Below, in pieces: positions 1-10,368 of a DNA stretch of 64,000 nt. Below the pieces are notes generated by a model that was given only the letters and a program-made list of their open reading frames with translations, had not been told where the DNA came from and searched no databases. The stretch lies in NCBI RefSeq assembly GCF_001679785.1, contig NZ_CP016286.1:868001-932000 (forward strand), in the 5' to 3' direction. Made by a program: the position numbers and the translations under genes. The DNA comes from Rhizobium leguminosarum (GTDB lineage Bacteria > Pseudomonadota > Alphaproteobacteria > Rhizobiales > Rhizobiaceae). Every line of letters begins with the position of its first letter. The stretch's first letter is position 1.

Positions 1-1
1 C

Positions 2-121
2 GCGCTGTTCATCCTGACGGTCGCGGCTGCCGAAGCGGCGATCGGTCTTGCAATTCTCGTTGTCTTCTACCGCAACCGCGGCTCGATCGCGGTCGAAGAC
101 GTCAATATGATGAAGGGCTGA
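2..121 (+). CDS. nuoK: NADH-quinone oxidoreductase subunit K, C-terminal end (partial)
   Basis: The window opens inside this gene. Frame 2 gives 39 residues ending in EDVNMMKG and a TGA stop. NuoK is a three-helix membrane subunit of respiratory complex I that takes part in proton translocation. The visible part is the last transmembrane helix, including [12 protein letters not shown] with the conserved helix glutamate typical of NuoK, followed by a short polar tail. It lies 7 bp ahead of nuoL and belongs to the same operon. The 5' part is outside the window. The identification rests on the helix motif and on gene order. Confidence 0.9.
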   Translation, partial: ALFILTVAAAEAAIGLAILVVFYRNRGSIAVEDVNMMKG

Positions 122-128
122 GTGGCTC

Positions 129-2129
129 ATGTTCCTCTATAAGGCTATCGTCTTTCTTCCCTTGATCGGTGCGATCGTCGCCGGCCTTTTCGGCCGCGCG
201 ATCGGCGCCAAGGCTTCGGAATATGTCACCAGCGGCCTGATGATCATCGCCGCCATCCTGTCCTGGGTCGTCTTCTTCACCGTCGGCATGGGCCATGCCG
301 AAGGCGGCCCGATCAAGGTCGAGGTGCTGCGCTGGATCCAGTCCGGCGGCATCGACGTCTCATGGTCGCTGCGCATCGACACGCTGACCTCGGTCATGCT
401 GATCGTCGTCAACACCGTCTCGACGCTGGTGCATGTCTATTCGATCGGCTACATGCACACTGATCCGCATCGTCCGCGCTTCTTCGCCTATCTCTCGCTC
501 TTTACCTTCGCCATGCTGATGCTGGTGACCGCTGACAACCTCGCCCAGATGTTCTTCGGCTGGGAAGGTGTCGGTCTCGCTTCCTATTTGCTGATCGGCT
601 TCTGGTTCAAGAAGCCGTCGGCGACGGCGGCGGCGATGAAAGCCTTCATCGTCAACCGTGTCGGCGACTTCGGCTTCGTGCTCGGCATTGCCGGCGTCTT
701 CGTCCTCTTCGGCTCGATCAACCTCGATACCATCTTCGCCAATGCCTCGAATTTCGCCCCGCACGAAGGCGGCGGCGAGGCGGGCGGAGTGTTCCTCAAC
801 CTCTTCGGCATGCAGCTCGACAAGGCGCATGCGCTGACCGGCGTCTGCCTGCTGCTCTTCATGGGCGCAATGGGCAAGTCGGCACAGTTCCTGCTGCACA
901 CCTGGCTGCCGGATGCCATGGAAGGCCCGACCCCGGTCTCGGCCCTCATCCATGCCGCGACCATGGTCACCGCCGGCGTCTTCCTCGTCGCCCGCATGTC
1001 GCCGCTCTTCGAACTGTCGCCGGATGCGCTGGTCGTCGTCACCGTGATCGGTGCGATCACCGCCTTCTTCGCGGCCACCGTCGGCCTCGTGCAGAACGAT
1101 ATCAAGCGCGTCATCGCCTATTCCACCTGCTCGCAGCTCGGCTACATGTTCGTGGCGCTCGGGGTAGGGGCCTATGGCGCGGCGATCTTCCATCTCTTCA
1201 CGCACGCCTTCTTCAAGGCGCTGCTCTTCCTCTGCGCCGGCTCGGTCATCCATGCCGTCGATGGCGAGCAGGACATGCGCTACATGGGCGGCCTGCGTCC
1301 GCACATTAAGTGGACGTTCCGTATGATGATTGTCGGAACGCTGGCAATCACCGGTGTCGGCATCCCCTTCACGCCGTTCGGCTTGGCCGGCTTCTTCTCC
1401 AAGGACGTGATCATCGAGGCGGCCTATGCATCGCATTCGCCGGTCTCGGGCTTTGCCTTCGCGCTGCTGGTCATCGCGGCTCTGTTCACCAGCTTCTATT
1501 CCTGGCGCCTGATCTTCATGACCTTCTTCGGCAAGCCGCGCGCCTCGCACGAGGTTATGCACCACGTTCACGAATCGCCGCAGGTCATGCTGGTGCCGCT
1601 CTACCTCCTCGCGATCGGAGCCGTTTTCGCCGGCTACTTCTTCGAAGGCCGGTTCTACGGCGAGGAGTATGCCGAGTTCTGGAAGGGTGCGCTCTTTACC
1701 GGCGCCGAGAACGAACTCGTCGAAGAGTTCCATCATGTTCCCGCACTTGTGGCTTTGAGCCCCTTCATCGCCATGGTGCTCGGCTTCGTCACCGCCTGGT
1801 ACATGTATATCCGCTCGCCGCAGACGCCGCGTATCCTCGCCCAGCAGCACCGCGTGCTCTACCAGTTCCTGCTGAACAAGTGGTATTTCGACGAACTCTA
1901 CGACTTCCTCTTCGTCCGCTCCGCCAAGGCGCTCGGCCGCTTCCTGTGGAAGAAGGGTGATGTCGGCGTCATCGACACCTACGGCCCGAACGGCGTCGCC
2001 GCTCGCGTCGTCGCCGTCACCGATCGCGTGGTTCGCCTGCAGACCGGTTACCTCTATCACTACGCCTTCGCCATGCTGATCGGCATCGCGGCGCTCGTTA
2101 CCTGGATGATGCTCGGGAGTTCCTTCTGA
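129..2129 (+). CDS. nuoL: NADH-quinone oxidoreductase subunit L
   Basis: This 666-residue polytopic membrane protein is one of the three antiporter-like proton-pumping subunits of complex I. Conserved family features are visible: [19 protein letters not shown] near residue 140, the [27 protein letters not shown] block near 260-285, and [25 protein letters not shown] near 320-345, which carry the lysines and glutamates of the proton path. Length is normal for NuoL, which has an extra C-terminal lateral helix. The ATG lies 7 bp after nuoK, and the gene overlaps nuoM by one base (TGATG). It acts in the inner membrane, coupling NADH:quinone electron transfer to proton export. Confidence 0.97.
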   Translation: MFLYKAIVFLPLIGAIVAGLFGRAIGAKASEYVTSGLMIIAAILSWVVFFTVGMGHAEGGPIKVEVLRWIQSGGIDVSWSLRIDTLTSVMLIVVNTVSTLVHVYSIGYMHTDPHRPRFFAYLSLFTFAMLMLVTADNLAQMFFGWEGVGLASYLLIGFWFKKPSATAAAMKAFIVNRVGDFGFVLGIAGVFVLFGSINLDTIFANASNFAPHEGGGEAGGVFLNLFGMQLDKAHALTGVCLLLFMGAMGKSAQFLLHTWLPDAMEGPTPVSALIHAATMVTAGVFLVARMSPLFELSPDALVVVTVIGAITAFFAATVGLVQNDIKRVIAYSTCSQLGYMFVALGVGAYGAAIFHLFTHAFFKALLFLCAGSVIHAVDGEQDMRYMGGLRPHIKWTFRMMIVGTLAITGVGIPFTPFGLAGFFSKDVIIEAAYASHSPVSGFAFALLVIAALFTSFYSWRLIFMTFFGKPRASHEVMHHVHESPQVMLVPLYLLAIGAVFAGYFFEGRFYGEEYAEFWKGALFTGAENELVEEFHHVPALVALSPFIAMVLGFVTAWYMYIRSPQTPRILAQQHRVLYQFLLNKWYFDELYDFLFVRSAKALGRFLWKKGDVGVIDTYGPNGVAARVVAVTDRVVRLQTGYLYHYAFAMLIGIAALVTWMMLGSSF

Positions 2130-3640
2130 TGACCGATTGGCCTATTCTTTCAACGGTCACCTTCCTGCCGCTGGTCGGCGTGGTGCTCCTGCTGCTGATG
2201 AACGGCGAGAGCGAAACCGGCCGGAAGAACGTGCTGTGGATCTCGCTGATCACCACCGTCTTCACCTTCCTCGTCTCGCTCTTCATCTGGATCGGCTTCG
2301 ACAATGCCAATCCCGGCTTCCAGATGGTCGAGAAGCATAATTGGCTCGGCACCGGCATCGGCTACCACGTCGGCGTCGACGGCATCTCGATGCTGTTCGT
2401 CATCCTGTCGACCTTTCTCATGCCCTTCTGTGTGCTGGCGAGCTGGCTCTCGATCGAGAAGCGCCTGAAGGAATACATGATCGCCTTCCTCATCCTCGAA
2501 ACGATGATGATCGGCGTCTTCGTCTCGCTCGATATCGTGCTCTTCTACGTCTTCTTCGAGGCGGGCCTCATTCCGATGTTCCTGATCATCGGTGTCTGGG
2601 GCGGCAAGGACCGCGTTTATGCGAGCTACAAGTTCTTCCTCTACACGCTGCTCGGCTCGGTGCTGATGCTGCTCGCCATCATGGCGATGTACTGGCAGGC
2701 CGGCACGACTGATATCACTGCGCTGCTCGCCTACAAGTTCCCGCCGGCGCTGCAGACCTGGTTGTGGCTTGCCTTCTTCGCCTCCTTCGCGGTGAAGATG
2801 CCGATGTGGCCCGTCCATACCTGGCTTCCCGATGCCCACGTTCAGGCGCCGACGGCTGGCTCGGTGATCCTGGCGGGCGTGCTTTTGAAGCTCGGCGGCT
2901 ACGGTCTCATCCGTTTCTCGCTCGGCATGTTCCCGGTCGCGTCCGATTATTTCGCGCCGCTCGTCTTCGCCATGTCCGTCATCGCCATCATCTACACCTC
3001 TCTGGTGGCGATGATGCAGGACGATATCAAGAAGCTGATCGCCTATTCCTCCGTGGCGCACATGGGCTACGTGACCATGGGCATCTTTGCCGCCAACATG
3101 CAGGGCGTCCAGGGCTCGATCTTTCAGATGCTCTCGCACGGCATCGTCTCCGGCGCGCTCTTCCTCTGCGTCGGCGTCGTCTACGACCGTACCCACACCC
3201 GCGAGATCAACGCCTATGGCGGCCTAGTCAACAACATGCCGAAATATGCCGTGGCGATGATGGTCTTCACCATGGCCAATGTCGGGCTTCCCGGCACGTC
3301 GGGTTTCGTCGGCGAATTCCTGACGCTGATCGGTGTCTTCCGGGTCAACACCTGGGTGGCGCTCTTTGCCGCCACCGGCGTCATCCTCTCGGCCGCCTAC
3401 GCGCTCTGGCTTTATCGCCGGGTGATCTTCGGCGCGCTGGAGAAGGAAAAGCTGAAGGCGCTGCTCGATCTTTCCAGACGCGAGCAGCTGATCCTCTACC
3501 CGCTGGTCGCGCTGACGATCTTCTTCGGCGTTTACCCGGCCCCAGTCTTCGATGCGACGGCTGCCTCGGTGGATCTGCTGGTCAACAACTACACGGCCGC
3601 CGTGCACGCAGCGCAGAATGTTGCGCTGTCTATGAAATGA
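2129..3640 (+). CDS. nuoM: NADH-quinone oxidoreductase subunit M
   Basis: This 503-residue antiporter-like membrane subunit of complex I is homologous to NuoL and NuoN. Diagnostic segments are [18 protein letters not shown] near residue 145, the [20 protein letters not shown] block near 225, and [21 protein letters not shown] near 300, containing the key lysine and glutamate residues of the pump module. The start ATG shares its A with the nuoL stop (TGATG), indicating translational coupling. Length is normal and there is no sign of damage. Confidence 0.97.
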   Translation: MTDWPILSTVTFLPLVGVVLLLLMNGESETGRKNVLWISLITTVFTFLVSLFIWIGFDNANPGFQMVEKHNWLGTGIGYHVGVDGISMLFVILSTFLMPFCVLASWLSIEKRLKEYMIAFLILETMMIGVFVSLDIVLFYVFFEAGLIPMFLIIGVWGGKDRVYASYKFFLYTLLGSVLMLLAIMAMYWQAGTTDITALLAYKFPPALQTWLWLAFFASFAVKMPMWPVHTWLPDAHVQAPTAGSVILAGVLLKLGGYGLIRFSLGMFPVASDYFAPLVFAMSVIAIIYTSLVAMMQDDIKKLIAYSSVAHMGYVTMGIFAANMQGVQGSIFQMLSHGIVSGALFLCVGVVYDRTHTREINAYGGLVNNMPKYAVAMMVFTMANVGLPGTSGFVGEFLTLIGVFRVNTWVALFAATGVILSAAYALWLYRRVIFGALEKEKLKALLDLSRREQLILYPLVALTIFFGVYPAPVFDATAASVDLLVNNYTAAVHAAQNVALSMK

Positions 3641-3658
3641 TGACGGGACTTATTGGAC

Positions 3659-5104
3659 ATGACCGCTGAAACAATTCTCCTCAGTCTGCATCTTTCCGCG
3701 CCGGAGCTCATCCTCGCGGTCGGCGCCCTTGTCCTGTTGATGGTCGGCGTCTTCTCCGGCGAGCGGTCGGGCCTCCTCGTCACCGGCCTCGCCATCGTCC
3801 TGCTCCTGGCCTCGGGCCTCTGGCTGCTTTTCGTGCCCGCAGAAGGCCTTGCCTATGGCGGGGTCTACATGGCGGACGGCTTCTCGCGCTTCATGAAGCT
3901 GGTGGCGCTGATCGGTTCGCTGGTCGCCATATTCATGTCGATCGGCCACGCCCGAGAAAATCAGCTAGACAAGTTCGAGTTCCCGGTTCTCCTGGTACTT
4001 GCGACCCTCGGCATCCTGCTGATGATCTCGGCCAACGACCTGATCTCGCTCTATCTGGCGCTGGAGCTGCAATCACTGGCGCTCTACGTCGTCGCCGCGA
4101 TCAACCGCGACAGCCTGAAGTCGACTGAAGCCGGCCTGAAATATTTCGTCCTAGGCGCGCTTTCCTCCGGCATGCTGCTCTATGGCATGTCGCTGGTCTA
4201 CGGCTTCACCGGCCACACCCACTTCTCCGAAATCGCCCAGGCGCTGTCCGTCGAGGGCGCGCGTTCGCTCGGCTTGATCTTCGGCTTGGTCTTCATCCTC
4301 GCCGGCATCGCCTTCAAGATCTCGGCCGTTCCCTTCCACATGTGGACGCCGGATGTTTATGAAGGCGCGCCGACACCGGTCACCGCCTTCCTGGCCGCAG
4401 CACCCAAGGTTGCCGCCATGGCGATGATGACCCGCATCGTCATCACCGCTTTCCAGCCGGTTCTGGCGGACTGGCAGCAGGTCGTCGTCTTCATCTCGAT
4501 CGCCTCGATGCTGCTCGGCTCGTTTGCCGCGATCGGCCAGAAGAATATCAAGCGGCTGATGGCCTATTCCTCGATCGGCCACATGGGTTATGCCTTGGTT
4601 GGTCTTGCCGCTGGCAACCAGACCGGCGTCACCGGCGTCATGCTTTACATGGTCATCTACATGGTCATGACGCTCGGGACCTTTGCGATCATCATGTCGA
4701 TGCGCCGCAAGGACGGCACCGTCGTCGAGAATGTCGACGATCTCGCCGGCCTCTCCACAACCAACCCGTTCATGGCCGTGGTGCTGACGGCGCTGATGTT
4801 CTCGCTTGCCGGCATCCCGCCGCTCGCCGGCTTCTTCGCGAAGTACTTCGTCTTCGTCGCCGCCATCGAAGCCAAGCTCTATGCGCTCGCCATCATCGGT
4901 GTTCTCGCCTCCGTCGTCGGCGCCTACTACTATCTGCGTGTCATCAAGCTGATGTGGTTCGATGAGGCGACCGGCGAATTCGCCCGTGTCTCCGGAGCGC
5001 TGCGTCTGGTCTTCGGCCTCTCCGGTCTCTTCGTCACCGCCTATGTCCTCATCGGCGGCCCGATCGGCGGTGCGGCAGAGCTTGCCGCCGCGACGCTCTT
5101 TTGA
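3659..5104 (+). CDS. nuoN: NADH-quinone oxidoreductase subunit N
   Basis: This 481-residue polytopic protein is the third antiporter-like subunit of complex I and the last nuo gene of the operon. It has the family signatures [19 protein letters not shown] near residue 125, [26 protein letters not shown] near 220, and [22 protein letters not shown] near 295. I chose the ATG at 3659, which has GACGGGAC about 8 bases upstream. A TTG two codons earlier (3653) stays in frame and cannot be excluded. The TGA overlaps the next ATG (ATGA, 5104), so birA is probably translated from the same message. Confidence 0.96.
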   Translation: MTAETILLSLHLSAPELILAVGALVLLMVGVFSGERSGLLVTGLAIVLLLASGLWLLFVPAEGLAYGGVYMADGFSRFMKLVALIGSLVAIFMSIGHARENQLDKFEFPVLLVLATLGILLMISANDLISLYLALELQSLALYVVAAINRDSLKSTEAGLKYFVLGALSSGMLLYGMSLVYGFTGHTHFSEIAQALSVEGARSLGLIFGLVFILAGIAFKISAVPFHMWTPDVYEGAPTPVTAFLAAAPKVAAMAMMTRIVITAFQPVLADWQQVVVFISIASMLLGSFAAIGQKNIKRLMAYSSIGHMGYALVGLAAGNQTGVTGVMLYMVIYMVMTLGTFAIIMSMRRKDGTVVENVDDLAGLSTTNPFMAVVLTALMFSLAGIPPLAGFFAKYFVFVAAIEAKLYALAIIGVLASVVGAYYYLRVIKLMWFDEATGEFARVSGALRLVFGLSGLFVTAYVLIGGPIGGAAELAAATLF

Positions 5105-5868
5105 TGGCTTCCGACGGACGGCGCCGGATATCGCTCGGCGATTTCAGGCACGAGGCTCTGTCGGAAACATCGTCTACCAACAGCGAGTGCCTCGCCCGGG
5201 CTCGGGCGGGCGATGGCGGCAATTTGTGGGTGACCGCCGAGAGGCAGACGGGCGGCCGCGGCCGCCGCGGCAGGCTCTGGGTTTCCGAGCGCGGCAATCT
5301 CTACGCTTCTCTTCTTCTGATCGACCCGGCGCCGATGGAGCGCCTTGGTTCTCTGCCGCTGGCGATCGCCGTTGCCGCGCATCAGGCGATCCGCAGGGTG
5401 CTGCCGCTGGGCGCCGAGCCGCTCGAGGTCAAATGGCCGAACGATATCCTCATCGGTCGAAAGAAGACCTGCGGCATTCTCGTCGAAGGCGAGGGGCTGC
5501 CGGACGGCCGTTACGCGCTGATCGTCGGCATCGGCATTAATATCTCGGTCATGCCGGACAATCCGCTCTACCCCGTCACCTGCCTGCGTCAGCAGGGAAG
5601 TGCGGCGTCGCCGGAGGAACTCTTCGCGCATCTCTTCGCCGCCACGGCGGAAGTGCTTGAAATATGGGACAAGGGCCGCGGCATCGGCGAGATCACGGCG
5701 CTTTGGCGCGCGATCGCCTGCGGCATCGGCGAAAAGATTACGGTGAATTTGCCGGACCGATCGATTTCCGGACAATTCGCCGGAATTGATGATAATGGCT
5801 TGTTGATGCTCGATACCGGCGCTGGCAGGATAATGCCCATTGCTGCCGGTGATGTGTTTTTTGGATAG
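5104..5868 (+). CDS. birA: Biotin--[acetyl-CoA-carboxylase] ligase
   Basis: A 254-residue protein that activates biotin with ATP and attaches it to the carrier lysine of biotin enzymes such as acetyl-CoA carboxylase. The biotinyl-AMP binding motif GGRGRRGRLWVS is present near residues 46-57, KWPNDI at about 110-115, and CGILVEGEG at about 122. There is no N-terminal helix-turn-helix, so this is the monofunctional class that cannot act as the E. coli-type repressor. It starts within the nuoN stop (ATGA) and lies 17 bp before the RNase J gene, as in many rhizobia. Start choice follows the overlap. Confidence 0.94.
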   Translation: MASDGRRRISLGDFRHEALSETSSTNSECLARARAGDGGNLWVTAERQTGGRGRRGRLWVSERGNLYASLLLIDPAPMERLGSLPLAIAVAAHQAIRRVLPLGAEPLEVKWPNDILIGRKKTCGILVEGEGLPDGRYALIVGIGINISVMPDNPLYPVTCLRQQGSAASPEELFAHLFAATAEVLEIWDKGRGIGEITALWRAIACGIGEKITVNLPDRSISGQFAGIDDNGLLMLDTGAGRIMPIAAGDVFFG

Positions 5869-5885
5869 CGGAAAAAACAAAAATT

Positions 5886-7556
5886 ATGGCGAAACAGGAC
5901 GAACTGGTATTCCTGCCTCTGGGCGGTGTCGGTGAGATTGGCATGAATCTCGCTCTCTATGGCTACGGCCCGCCCGAGCATCGCCAGTGGATCATGGTCG
6001 ATTGTGGCGTCACTTTTCCGGGGCCTGACCTGCCGGGTGTCGACCTCGTATTGCCCGATATCCGCTTCCTCGCCAGCGAACGAAAGAACCTCAAGGCGAT
6101 TATCATCACCCATGCGCATGAAGACCATTATGGTGCGCTCGCCGACCTCTGGCCCGGCCTCAACGTGCCGGTCTATGCCTCTGGTTTTACCGCCGGTCTG
6201 TTGGAAGCCAAGCGCAATTTCGAGAAGGCTAAGATCGGCGAAGTGCCGGTGACGCCGTTCAAGGCCGGCGATACGATCAATGTCGGCCCCTTCAGCATCG
6301 AAGGCGTCGCCGTCAACCATTCGATCCCCGAGCCGATGTCGCTGATGATCCGCACGCCGGTCGGCAATGTCATCCATACCGGTGACTGGAAGATCGACCA
6401 CGAGCCTTCGCTCGGGCCCCTGACCGACGAGACGCGTTTCCGCCAGCTCGGCGACGAGGGCGTGCTGGCGCTGATGTGCGACTCCACCAATGCACTGCGC
6501 GACGGCGTCTCGCCCTCCGAGAAGGATGTGTCCGAAAGCCTGCGCAAGATCATCGAGGATGCCGAGGGCAGGGTGGCGATCACCACCTTCTCGTCGAATG
6601 TCGGGCGTATCCGCACCGTAGCCGAGGCGGCCGAGGCGGCAGGCCGCGAAGTGCTGTTGCTCGGCAGTTCACTGAAGCGCGTCGTCGACGTTGCCCAGGA
6701 TATCGGCCTGATGGAAGGCGTGAAGCCCTTCATCTCGGAGGATGAATACGGCTACATCCCGCGCGACAAGGTCGTCGTCATCCTCACCGGCAGCCAGGGT
6801 GAGGCGCGGGCAGCCCTTGCCAAGCTCTCGCGCGACGAGATGCGCAATGTGGCCTTTGCGGCGGGCGATATCGTCGTCTTTTCCTCGCGCGCCATTCCCG
6901 GCAACGAGAAGGCGATCCAGGACATCAAGAACGGCCTCGTCGAGCAGGGTGTGCACATCATTACGGATACCGAGGCGTTGGTCCACGTTTCCGGCCATCC
7001 GCGCCGCAACGAGCTGCAGCGGATGTATGAGTGGACGCGGCCGAAGATCGTCGTGCCGGTGCATGGCGAGGCGATACATCTGACGGCCCACAAGGAGCTT
7101 GCCGAGCAATCCGGCATTGCGCTGGTGCCGCGGGTGCGCAACGGCGACATCCTGCGGCTGGCGCCCGGTCCCGTCGAGGTGATCGGCGAGGCGCCGCATG
7201 GCCGCATCTACAAGGACGGCACGCTGATCGGCGATTTCGACGAGATGGGTATCGGCGAGCGCAAGAAGCTCTCCTATGTCGGCCATGTCGCTGTTAACGT
7301 CGTGCTCGACGCCCGCTATGACATCGTCGGCGAACCCGACCTCATTTCACTCGGCCTGCCGACCTACGATGACGAGGGCGAGGATATGGAGGATACGCTC
7401 TTCGACGCGGCGGTCAGCGCCATCGAAAGCATTCCGCGCGCCCGCCGCAAGGATATCGACATGCTGCAGGAGGCCGTGCGCCGCGCCATCCGCTCGGCCG
7501 CGAACAACACCTGGGGCAAGAAACCTCTTGTCACCGCCTTCGTCACCAAGGTCTGA
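5886..7556 (+). CDS. rnj: Ribonuclease J
   Basis: This 556-residue cytoplasmic metallo-beta-lactamase / beta-CASP ribonuclease probably has 5'-3' exonuclease and endonuclease activity in rRNA maturation and mRNA decay. The zinc motif HxHxDH appears as HAHEDH at residues 76-81, with further ligands in HTGDWKID near 160 and in the beta-CASP region (SGHPRRNELQRM, about 365; VPVHGEAIHL, about 390). The C-terminal region lacks the long extensions of some RNase J proteins. Alphaproteobacteria often carry RNase J together with RNase E, which is also in this window at 41-44 kb. The ATG follows birA by 17 bp and the stop is 2 bp before the epimerase gene. Confidence 0.95.
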   Translation: MAKQDELVFLPLGGVGEIGMNLALYGYGPPEHRQWIMVDCGVTFPGPDLPGVDLVLPDIRFLASERKNLKAIIITHAHEDHYGALADLWPGLNVPVYASGFTAGLLEAKRNFEKAKIGEVPVTPFKAGDTINVGPFSIEGVAVNHSIPEPMSLMIRTPVGNVIHTGDWKIDHEPSLGPLTDETRFRQLGDEGVLALMCDSTNALRDGVSPSEKDVSESLRKIIEDAEGRVAITTFSSNVGRIRTVAEAAEAAGREVLLLGSSLKRVVDVAQDIGLMEGVKPFISEDEYGYIPRDKVVVILTGSQGEARAALAKLSRDEMRNVAFAAGDIVVFSSRAIPGNEKAIQDIKNGLVEQGVHIITDTEALVHVSGHPRRNELQRMYEWTRPKIVVPVHGEAIHLTAHKELAEQSGIALVPRVRNGDILRLAPGPVEVIGEAPHGRIYKDGTLIGDFDEMGIGERKKLSYVGHVAVNVVLDARYDIVGEPDLISLGLPTYDDEGEDMEDTLFDAAVSAIESIPRARRKDIDMLQEAVRRAIRSAANNTWGKKPLVTAFVTKV

Positions 7557-7558
7557 CC

Positions 7559-7963
7559 ATGCTCGGCCGGGTCAACCATATCGCCATCGCCGTGCCGGAT
7601 CTGGCTGCGGCGACGGCGGCCTATCGCGATACGCTGGGTGCTGCCGTATCGCAGCCGCAGGCTCTGCCGGAACACGGCGTCACCGTGGTTTTCGTCGAAT
7701 TGCCGAACACCAAGGTCGAATTGCTGCAGCCGCTCGGGGCTACCTCGCCGATCGCAGCCTTCCTTCAAAAGAATCCGTCCGGCGGCATGCATCACATCTG
7801 CTACGAGGTGGACGATATCCTTCTCGCCCGTGACCGGCTGGTCGAGGCGGGCGCAAGGGTGCTTGGCGATGGGCAGCCGAAGACCGGCGCGCATGGCAAG
7901 CCGGTGCTCTTTCTGCACCCCAAGGATTTCTTCGGCACGCTGATCGAACTCGAACAGGCCTGA
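7559..7963 (+). CDS. mce: Methylmalonyl-CoA epimerase
   Basis: A 134-residue vicinal-oxygen-chelate (glyoxalase/bleomycin resistance fold) protein. It interconverts (2R)- and (2S)-methylmalonyl-CoA in propionate, odd-chain fatty acid and branched amino acid breakdown. Two beta-alpha-beta-beta-beta units are visible: HIAIAVPDL at residues 5-13 and HHICYEVDD near 77-85, with a closing FGTLIELEQA containing the metal-ligand glutamate. The first-unit histidine, HH in the second unit and the C-terminal Glu match the family. It starts 2 bp after rnj and looks co-transcribed with it. The exact substrate is inferred from family resemblance. Confidence 0.9.
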   Translation: MLGRVNHIAIAVPDLAAATAAYRDTLGAAVSQPQALPEHGVTVVFVELPNTKVELLQPLGATSPIAAFLQKNPSGGMHHICYEVDDILLARDRLVEAGARVLGDGQPKTGAHGKPVLFLHPKDFFGTLIELEQA

Positions 7964-8046
7964 GCCCTGCTGCGGCAGAGTGACCCGAAGACGGCCAAAC
8001 CTTTCGTTCGCTTTTGGTCGCCACTCCGCCGTATAAGGACGCGATA

Positions 8047-8140
8047 TTACAGCGCCGCGTGTCTTTAAGACGCGCAAAGGACGCTGTAACAATTTAAATT
8101 GCTGCATTCCTTAAATCGATTCCGATTTAAGGAATGCAGC
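8047..8140. repeat. RIME-like intergenic repeat (two palindromes)
   Basis: Two adjacent palindromes. The first (8047-8089) starts TTACAGCGCCGCG and ends CGCTGTAA, with a central GTCTTTAAGAC. The second (8101-8140) has a perfect 18-bp stem around ATTC (GCTGCATTCCTTAAATCG and its complement). The same architecture occurs at 20030-20130, and the first palindrome alone at 50128-50171 and near 54475. This matches the description of Rhizobium-specific intergenic mosaic elements, about 100 bp with two palindromes. It lies between mce and the DUF1467 gene. Confidence 0.8.
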
Positions 8141-8164
8141 AGCGCGACACCAACGAGAACCAGA

Positions 8165-8440
8165 ATGCTCCAGATCTTTCTTCAGGGATTTGCCGTCTAC
8201 TTCATCATCTGGTGGATGACGCTTTTCGCCGTCCTGCCGATCGGCCTGCGCACCCAGGCGGATGACAACGACGTCGTGCTCGGCACCGTTCCAAGCGCGC
8301 CCACCCGGTTTCGCGCCGCTTTCGTGTTTTCGCTGACGACGCTGATTTCGGCTCTGGTCTACGGCCTCTGGTACGTCTGCGACACCTATTTCGGCTGGGG
8401 CTTCGACGCCCTGCCGCAACTCGGCCCCAGCTTCTATTGA
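8165..8440 (+). CDS. DUF1467 family small membrane protein
   Basis: This 91-residue protein has two predicted transmembrane helices (about residues 5-27, with the motif WWMTLFAVLPIGLRTQ, and about 52-75). The first helix followed by LPxGLRTQxD is characteristic of the DUF1467 family in alphaproteobacteria, whose function is unknown. An in-frame TTG start at 8099 would lie inside the RIME palindrome, so I placed the start at the ATG at 8165. It is followed by a 590-bp intergenic stretch and then proS. I infer an inner-membrane location only. Confidence 0.85.
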   Translation: MLQIFLQGFAVYFIIWWMTLFAVLPIGLRTQADDNDVVLGTVPSAPTRFRAAFVFSLTTLISALVYGLWYVCDTYFGWGFDALPQLGPSFY

Positions 8441-8606
8441 GTGTGGCTTTTGCTCAAACTTTGAGCAGATGTAAACCTATTGAAAGCGAACTTCGTCATA
8501 CCAGCGTCATACTGTTGCGGCAAAGAGCTCTCGTAACGGAATGAGGGTCATCCCCTAACGGAAGTCGGTCGGATTTTTGGATGGGATGGAGGCCGAAAAG
8601 CCAAAA

Positions 8607-8633
8607 AAAAACAAGGCTAAAAGCCTTGTTTTA
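8607..8633. terminator. Bidirectional terminator-like hairpin
   Basis: A perfect 9-bp stem AACAAGGCT / AGCCTTGTT with a 3-base loop (8610-8630), preceded by a run of A and followed by TTAAG. It reads as a rho-independent terminator best on the minus strand (long U run) and moderately on the plus strand. It separates the DUF1467 gene from proS. Confidence 0.6.
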
Positions 8634-8825
8634 AGTATCGCGTGATCTGTAACCGTTGCCGGGGCTGCGACGAGCGCGCCTAAGATCTGATCCTCCCAAG
8701 ACTTGACCGCGAATTCGGCAAGAATTTAACTTCCTGCCTGTTTTGTGAGCTAAAACTAGCTCAAACATTGGGCTTTGTCATCTGCTTTTTTTGCATTTTT
8801 GCTACACTCTAGCAAAATTTTTCTG

Positions 8826-8854
8826 TTGACAAGATTTTCGTTCAAGTCCTTATA
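8826..8854 (+). promoter_or_regulatory. Sigma-70-type promoter upstream of proS
   Basis: TTGACA at 8826-8831, a 17-bp spacer and CTTATA at 8849-8854, close to the rhizobial housekeeping consensus (CTTGAC-N17-CTATAT). It is about 175 bp upstream of the proS ATG. No other gene lies between. Confidence 0.6.
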
Positions 8855-9030
8855 AACACGCGCTTTTTCATGCCGTTTCATTTTGCGGGTGCGAACATGC
8901 GCTTCCGGGAGGTTGCCGGCATCCGTTGCGGGTTTCCTTCCTGCCGCGAAGCGGCTATGAACGCTCCCGACATTAACAATGGTCTTTCGATTCCGCCTGC
9001 TGCGGGATCTCAACTTCTTCGGAATCCGCC

Positions 9031-10353
9031 ATGCGTCTGTCCCGCTATTTCATGCCCATCCTCAAGGAAAACCCCAAGGAGGCGGAAATCGTCTCCCACC
9101 GGCTGATGCTGCGCGCCGGCATGATCCGCCAGCAGTCGCAGGGCATTTATTCCTGGCTGCCGCTCGGCAAGCGTGTGCTCGACAAGGTCAACGCCGTTAT
9201 CCGCGACGAGCAAAACCGCGCCGGCGCCATCGAGCTGTCGATGCCGACGCTGCAATCGGCCGAACTCTGGCAGGAAAGCGGCCGCTACGACGCCTATGGT
9301 AAGGAGATGCTGCGCATCAAGGACCGTCAGGATCGGCCGATGCTCTACGGCCCGACCAACGAGGAGATGGTGACGGATATTTTCCGCTCCTCCGTCAAGT
9401 CCTACAAGGACCTGCCGCTCAATCTCTATCATATCCAGCTGAAGTTCCGTGATGAGATCCGTCCGCGCTTCGGCACCATGCGCTCGCGCGAATTCATGAT
9501 GAAGGATGCCTATTCCTTCGATCTGACGCGCGAAGCGGCGGAGCATTCCTATAACAAGATGTTCGCCGCCTATCTCAGAACTTTCGACCGGCTCGGCCTG
9601 CGCGCCATTCCGATGCGCGCCGACACCGGCCCGATCGGCGGCAAGCTCAGCCATGAATTCATTATCCTCGCCGATACCGGCGAATCCGAAGTCTTCTGCC
9701 ACAAGGATTTCGTCGATTTCGATATTCCTGGCGAACACACCGATTTCGACAGTGTCGAGGGCCTGCAGGCGATCTTCGACAAATGGACCTCGCTCTATGC
9801 GGCGACCTCGGAAATGCACGACGAGGCGGCCTTCAACGCCGTTCCCGAAGGCGACCGCCTGTCGGCGCGGGGTATCGAGGTCGGCCATATCTTCTATTTC
9901 GGTACGAAATATTCCGAGCCGATGGGCGCGAAAGTGCAGGGACCTGATGGCAAGGAACACTTCGTTCACATGGGTTCCTACGGTATCGGCCCGACACGCC
10001 TTGTTCCCGCCATCATCGAAGCATCGCATGATGATAACGGAATCATCTGGCCGGCATCGGTCGCGCCCTTCGATATCGTTGTGATCAACATGAAGGCGGG
10101 CGATCAAGCCTGTGACGATACCTGCGAGCTGATCTATGCCGCGCTGACCAAGGCCGGCAAGGATGTGCTCTATGACGATACCGACGACCGGGCCGGCACG
10201 AAATTCGCGACCGCCGACCTGATCGGTGTGCCCGTCCAGATCATCGCCGGCCCGCGCGCGGTCGCAAACGGCGAAGTGGAAGTGAAGGACCGCAAGACCG
10301 GCGCCCGCGAAACGATGACCATCGAAGCGGCGATCAATCGGTTCGTGGCTTAA
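9031..10353 (+). CDS. proS: Prolyl-tRNA synthetase
   Basis: This 440-residue class II aminoacyl-tRNA synthetase charges tRNA-Pro in the cytoplasm. Motif 2 is clear ([21 protein letters not shown], about residues 140-160), as are motif 3 ([16 protein letters not shown], about 315-330) and a C-terminal anticodon-binding domain (PFDIVVINM onward, about 346-440). The large editing domain inserted in E. coli-type ProS is absent, as usual for the short alphaproteobacterial form. The ATG at 9031 starts MRLSRYFMP, typical of this subgroup. The lol genes follow 15 bp downstream. Confidence 0.96.
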   Translation: MRLSRYFMPILKENPKEAEIVSHRLMLRAGMIRQQSQGIYSWLPLGKRVLDKVNAVIRDEQNRAGAIELSMPTLQSAELWQESGRYDAYGKEMLRIKDRQDRPMLYGPTNEEMVTDIFRSSVKSYKDLPLNLYHIQLKFRDEIRPRFGTMRSREFMMKDAYSFDLTREAAEHSYNKMFAAYLRTFDRLGLRAIPMRADTGPIGGKLSHEFIILADTGESEVFCHKDFVDFDIPGEHTDFDSVEGLQAIFDKWTSLYAATSEMHDEAAFNAVPEGDRLSARGIEVGHIFYFGTKYSEPMGAKVQGPDGKEHFVHMGSYGIGPTRLVPAIIEASHDDNGIIWPASVAPFDIVVINMKAGDQACDDTCELIYAALTKAGKDVLYDDTDDRAGTKFATADLIGVPVQIIAGPRAVANGEVEVKDRKTGARETMTIEAAINRFVA

Positions 10354-10368
10354 GGAAACGGAGGCGAA

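Larger units (their letters stand above)
8441..9030. other. Intergenic region before proS
   Basis: A 590-bp stretch, AT-richer than its neighbours, with no convincing long coding frame. It contains a hairpin with A/T flanks (8607-8633) that could terminate transcription in either direction, and a good sigma-70-type promoter (8826-8854). The predicted proS leader is therefore about 165 nt. An in-frame ATG at 8957 opens a short frame that overlaps the proS start out of phase. I do not support it as a gene. Confidence 0.6.

Noticed and set aside
360..2060. Very long minus-strand open frame opposite nuoL.
   Set aside because: A shadow frame caused by high GC and codon use of nuoL; composition (His, Asp, Arg rich) is not protein-like and no RBS is present. 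Similar shadows occur opposite dnaE, rne and proS.
8870..9106. Possible leader peptide frame upstream of and overlapping proS.
   Set aside because: No RBS at either candidate ATG, composition not convincing, and the frame runs out of phase into proS.
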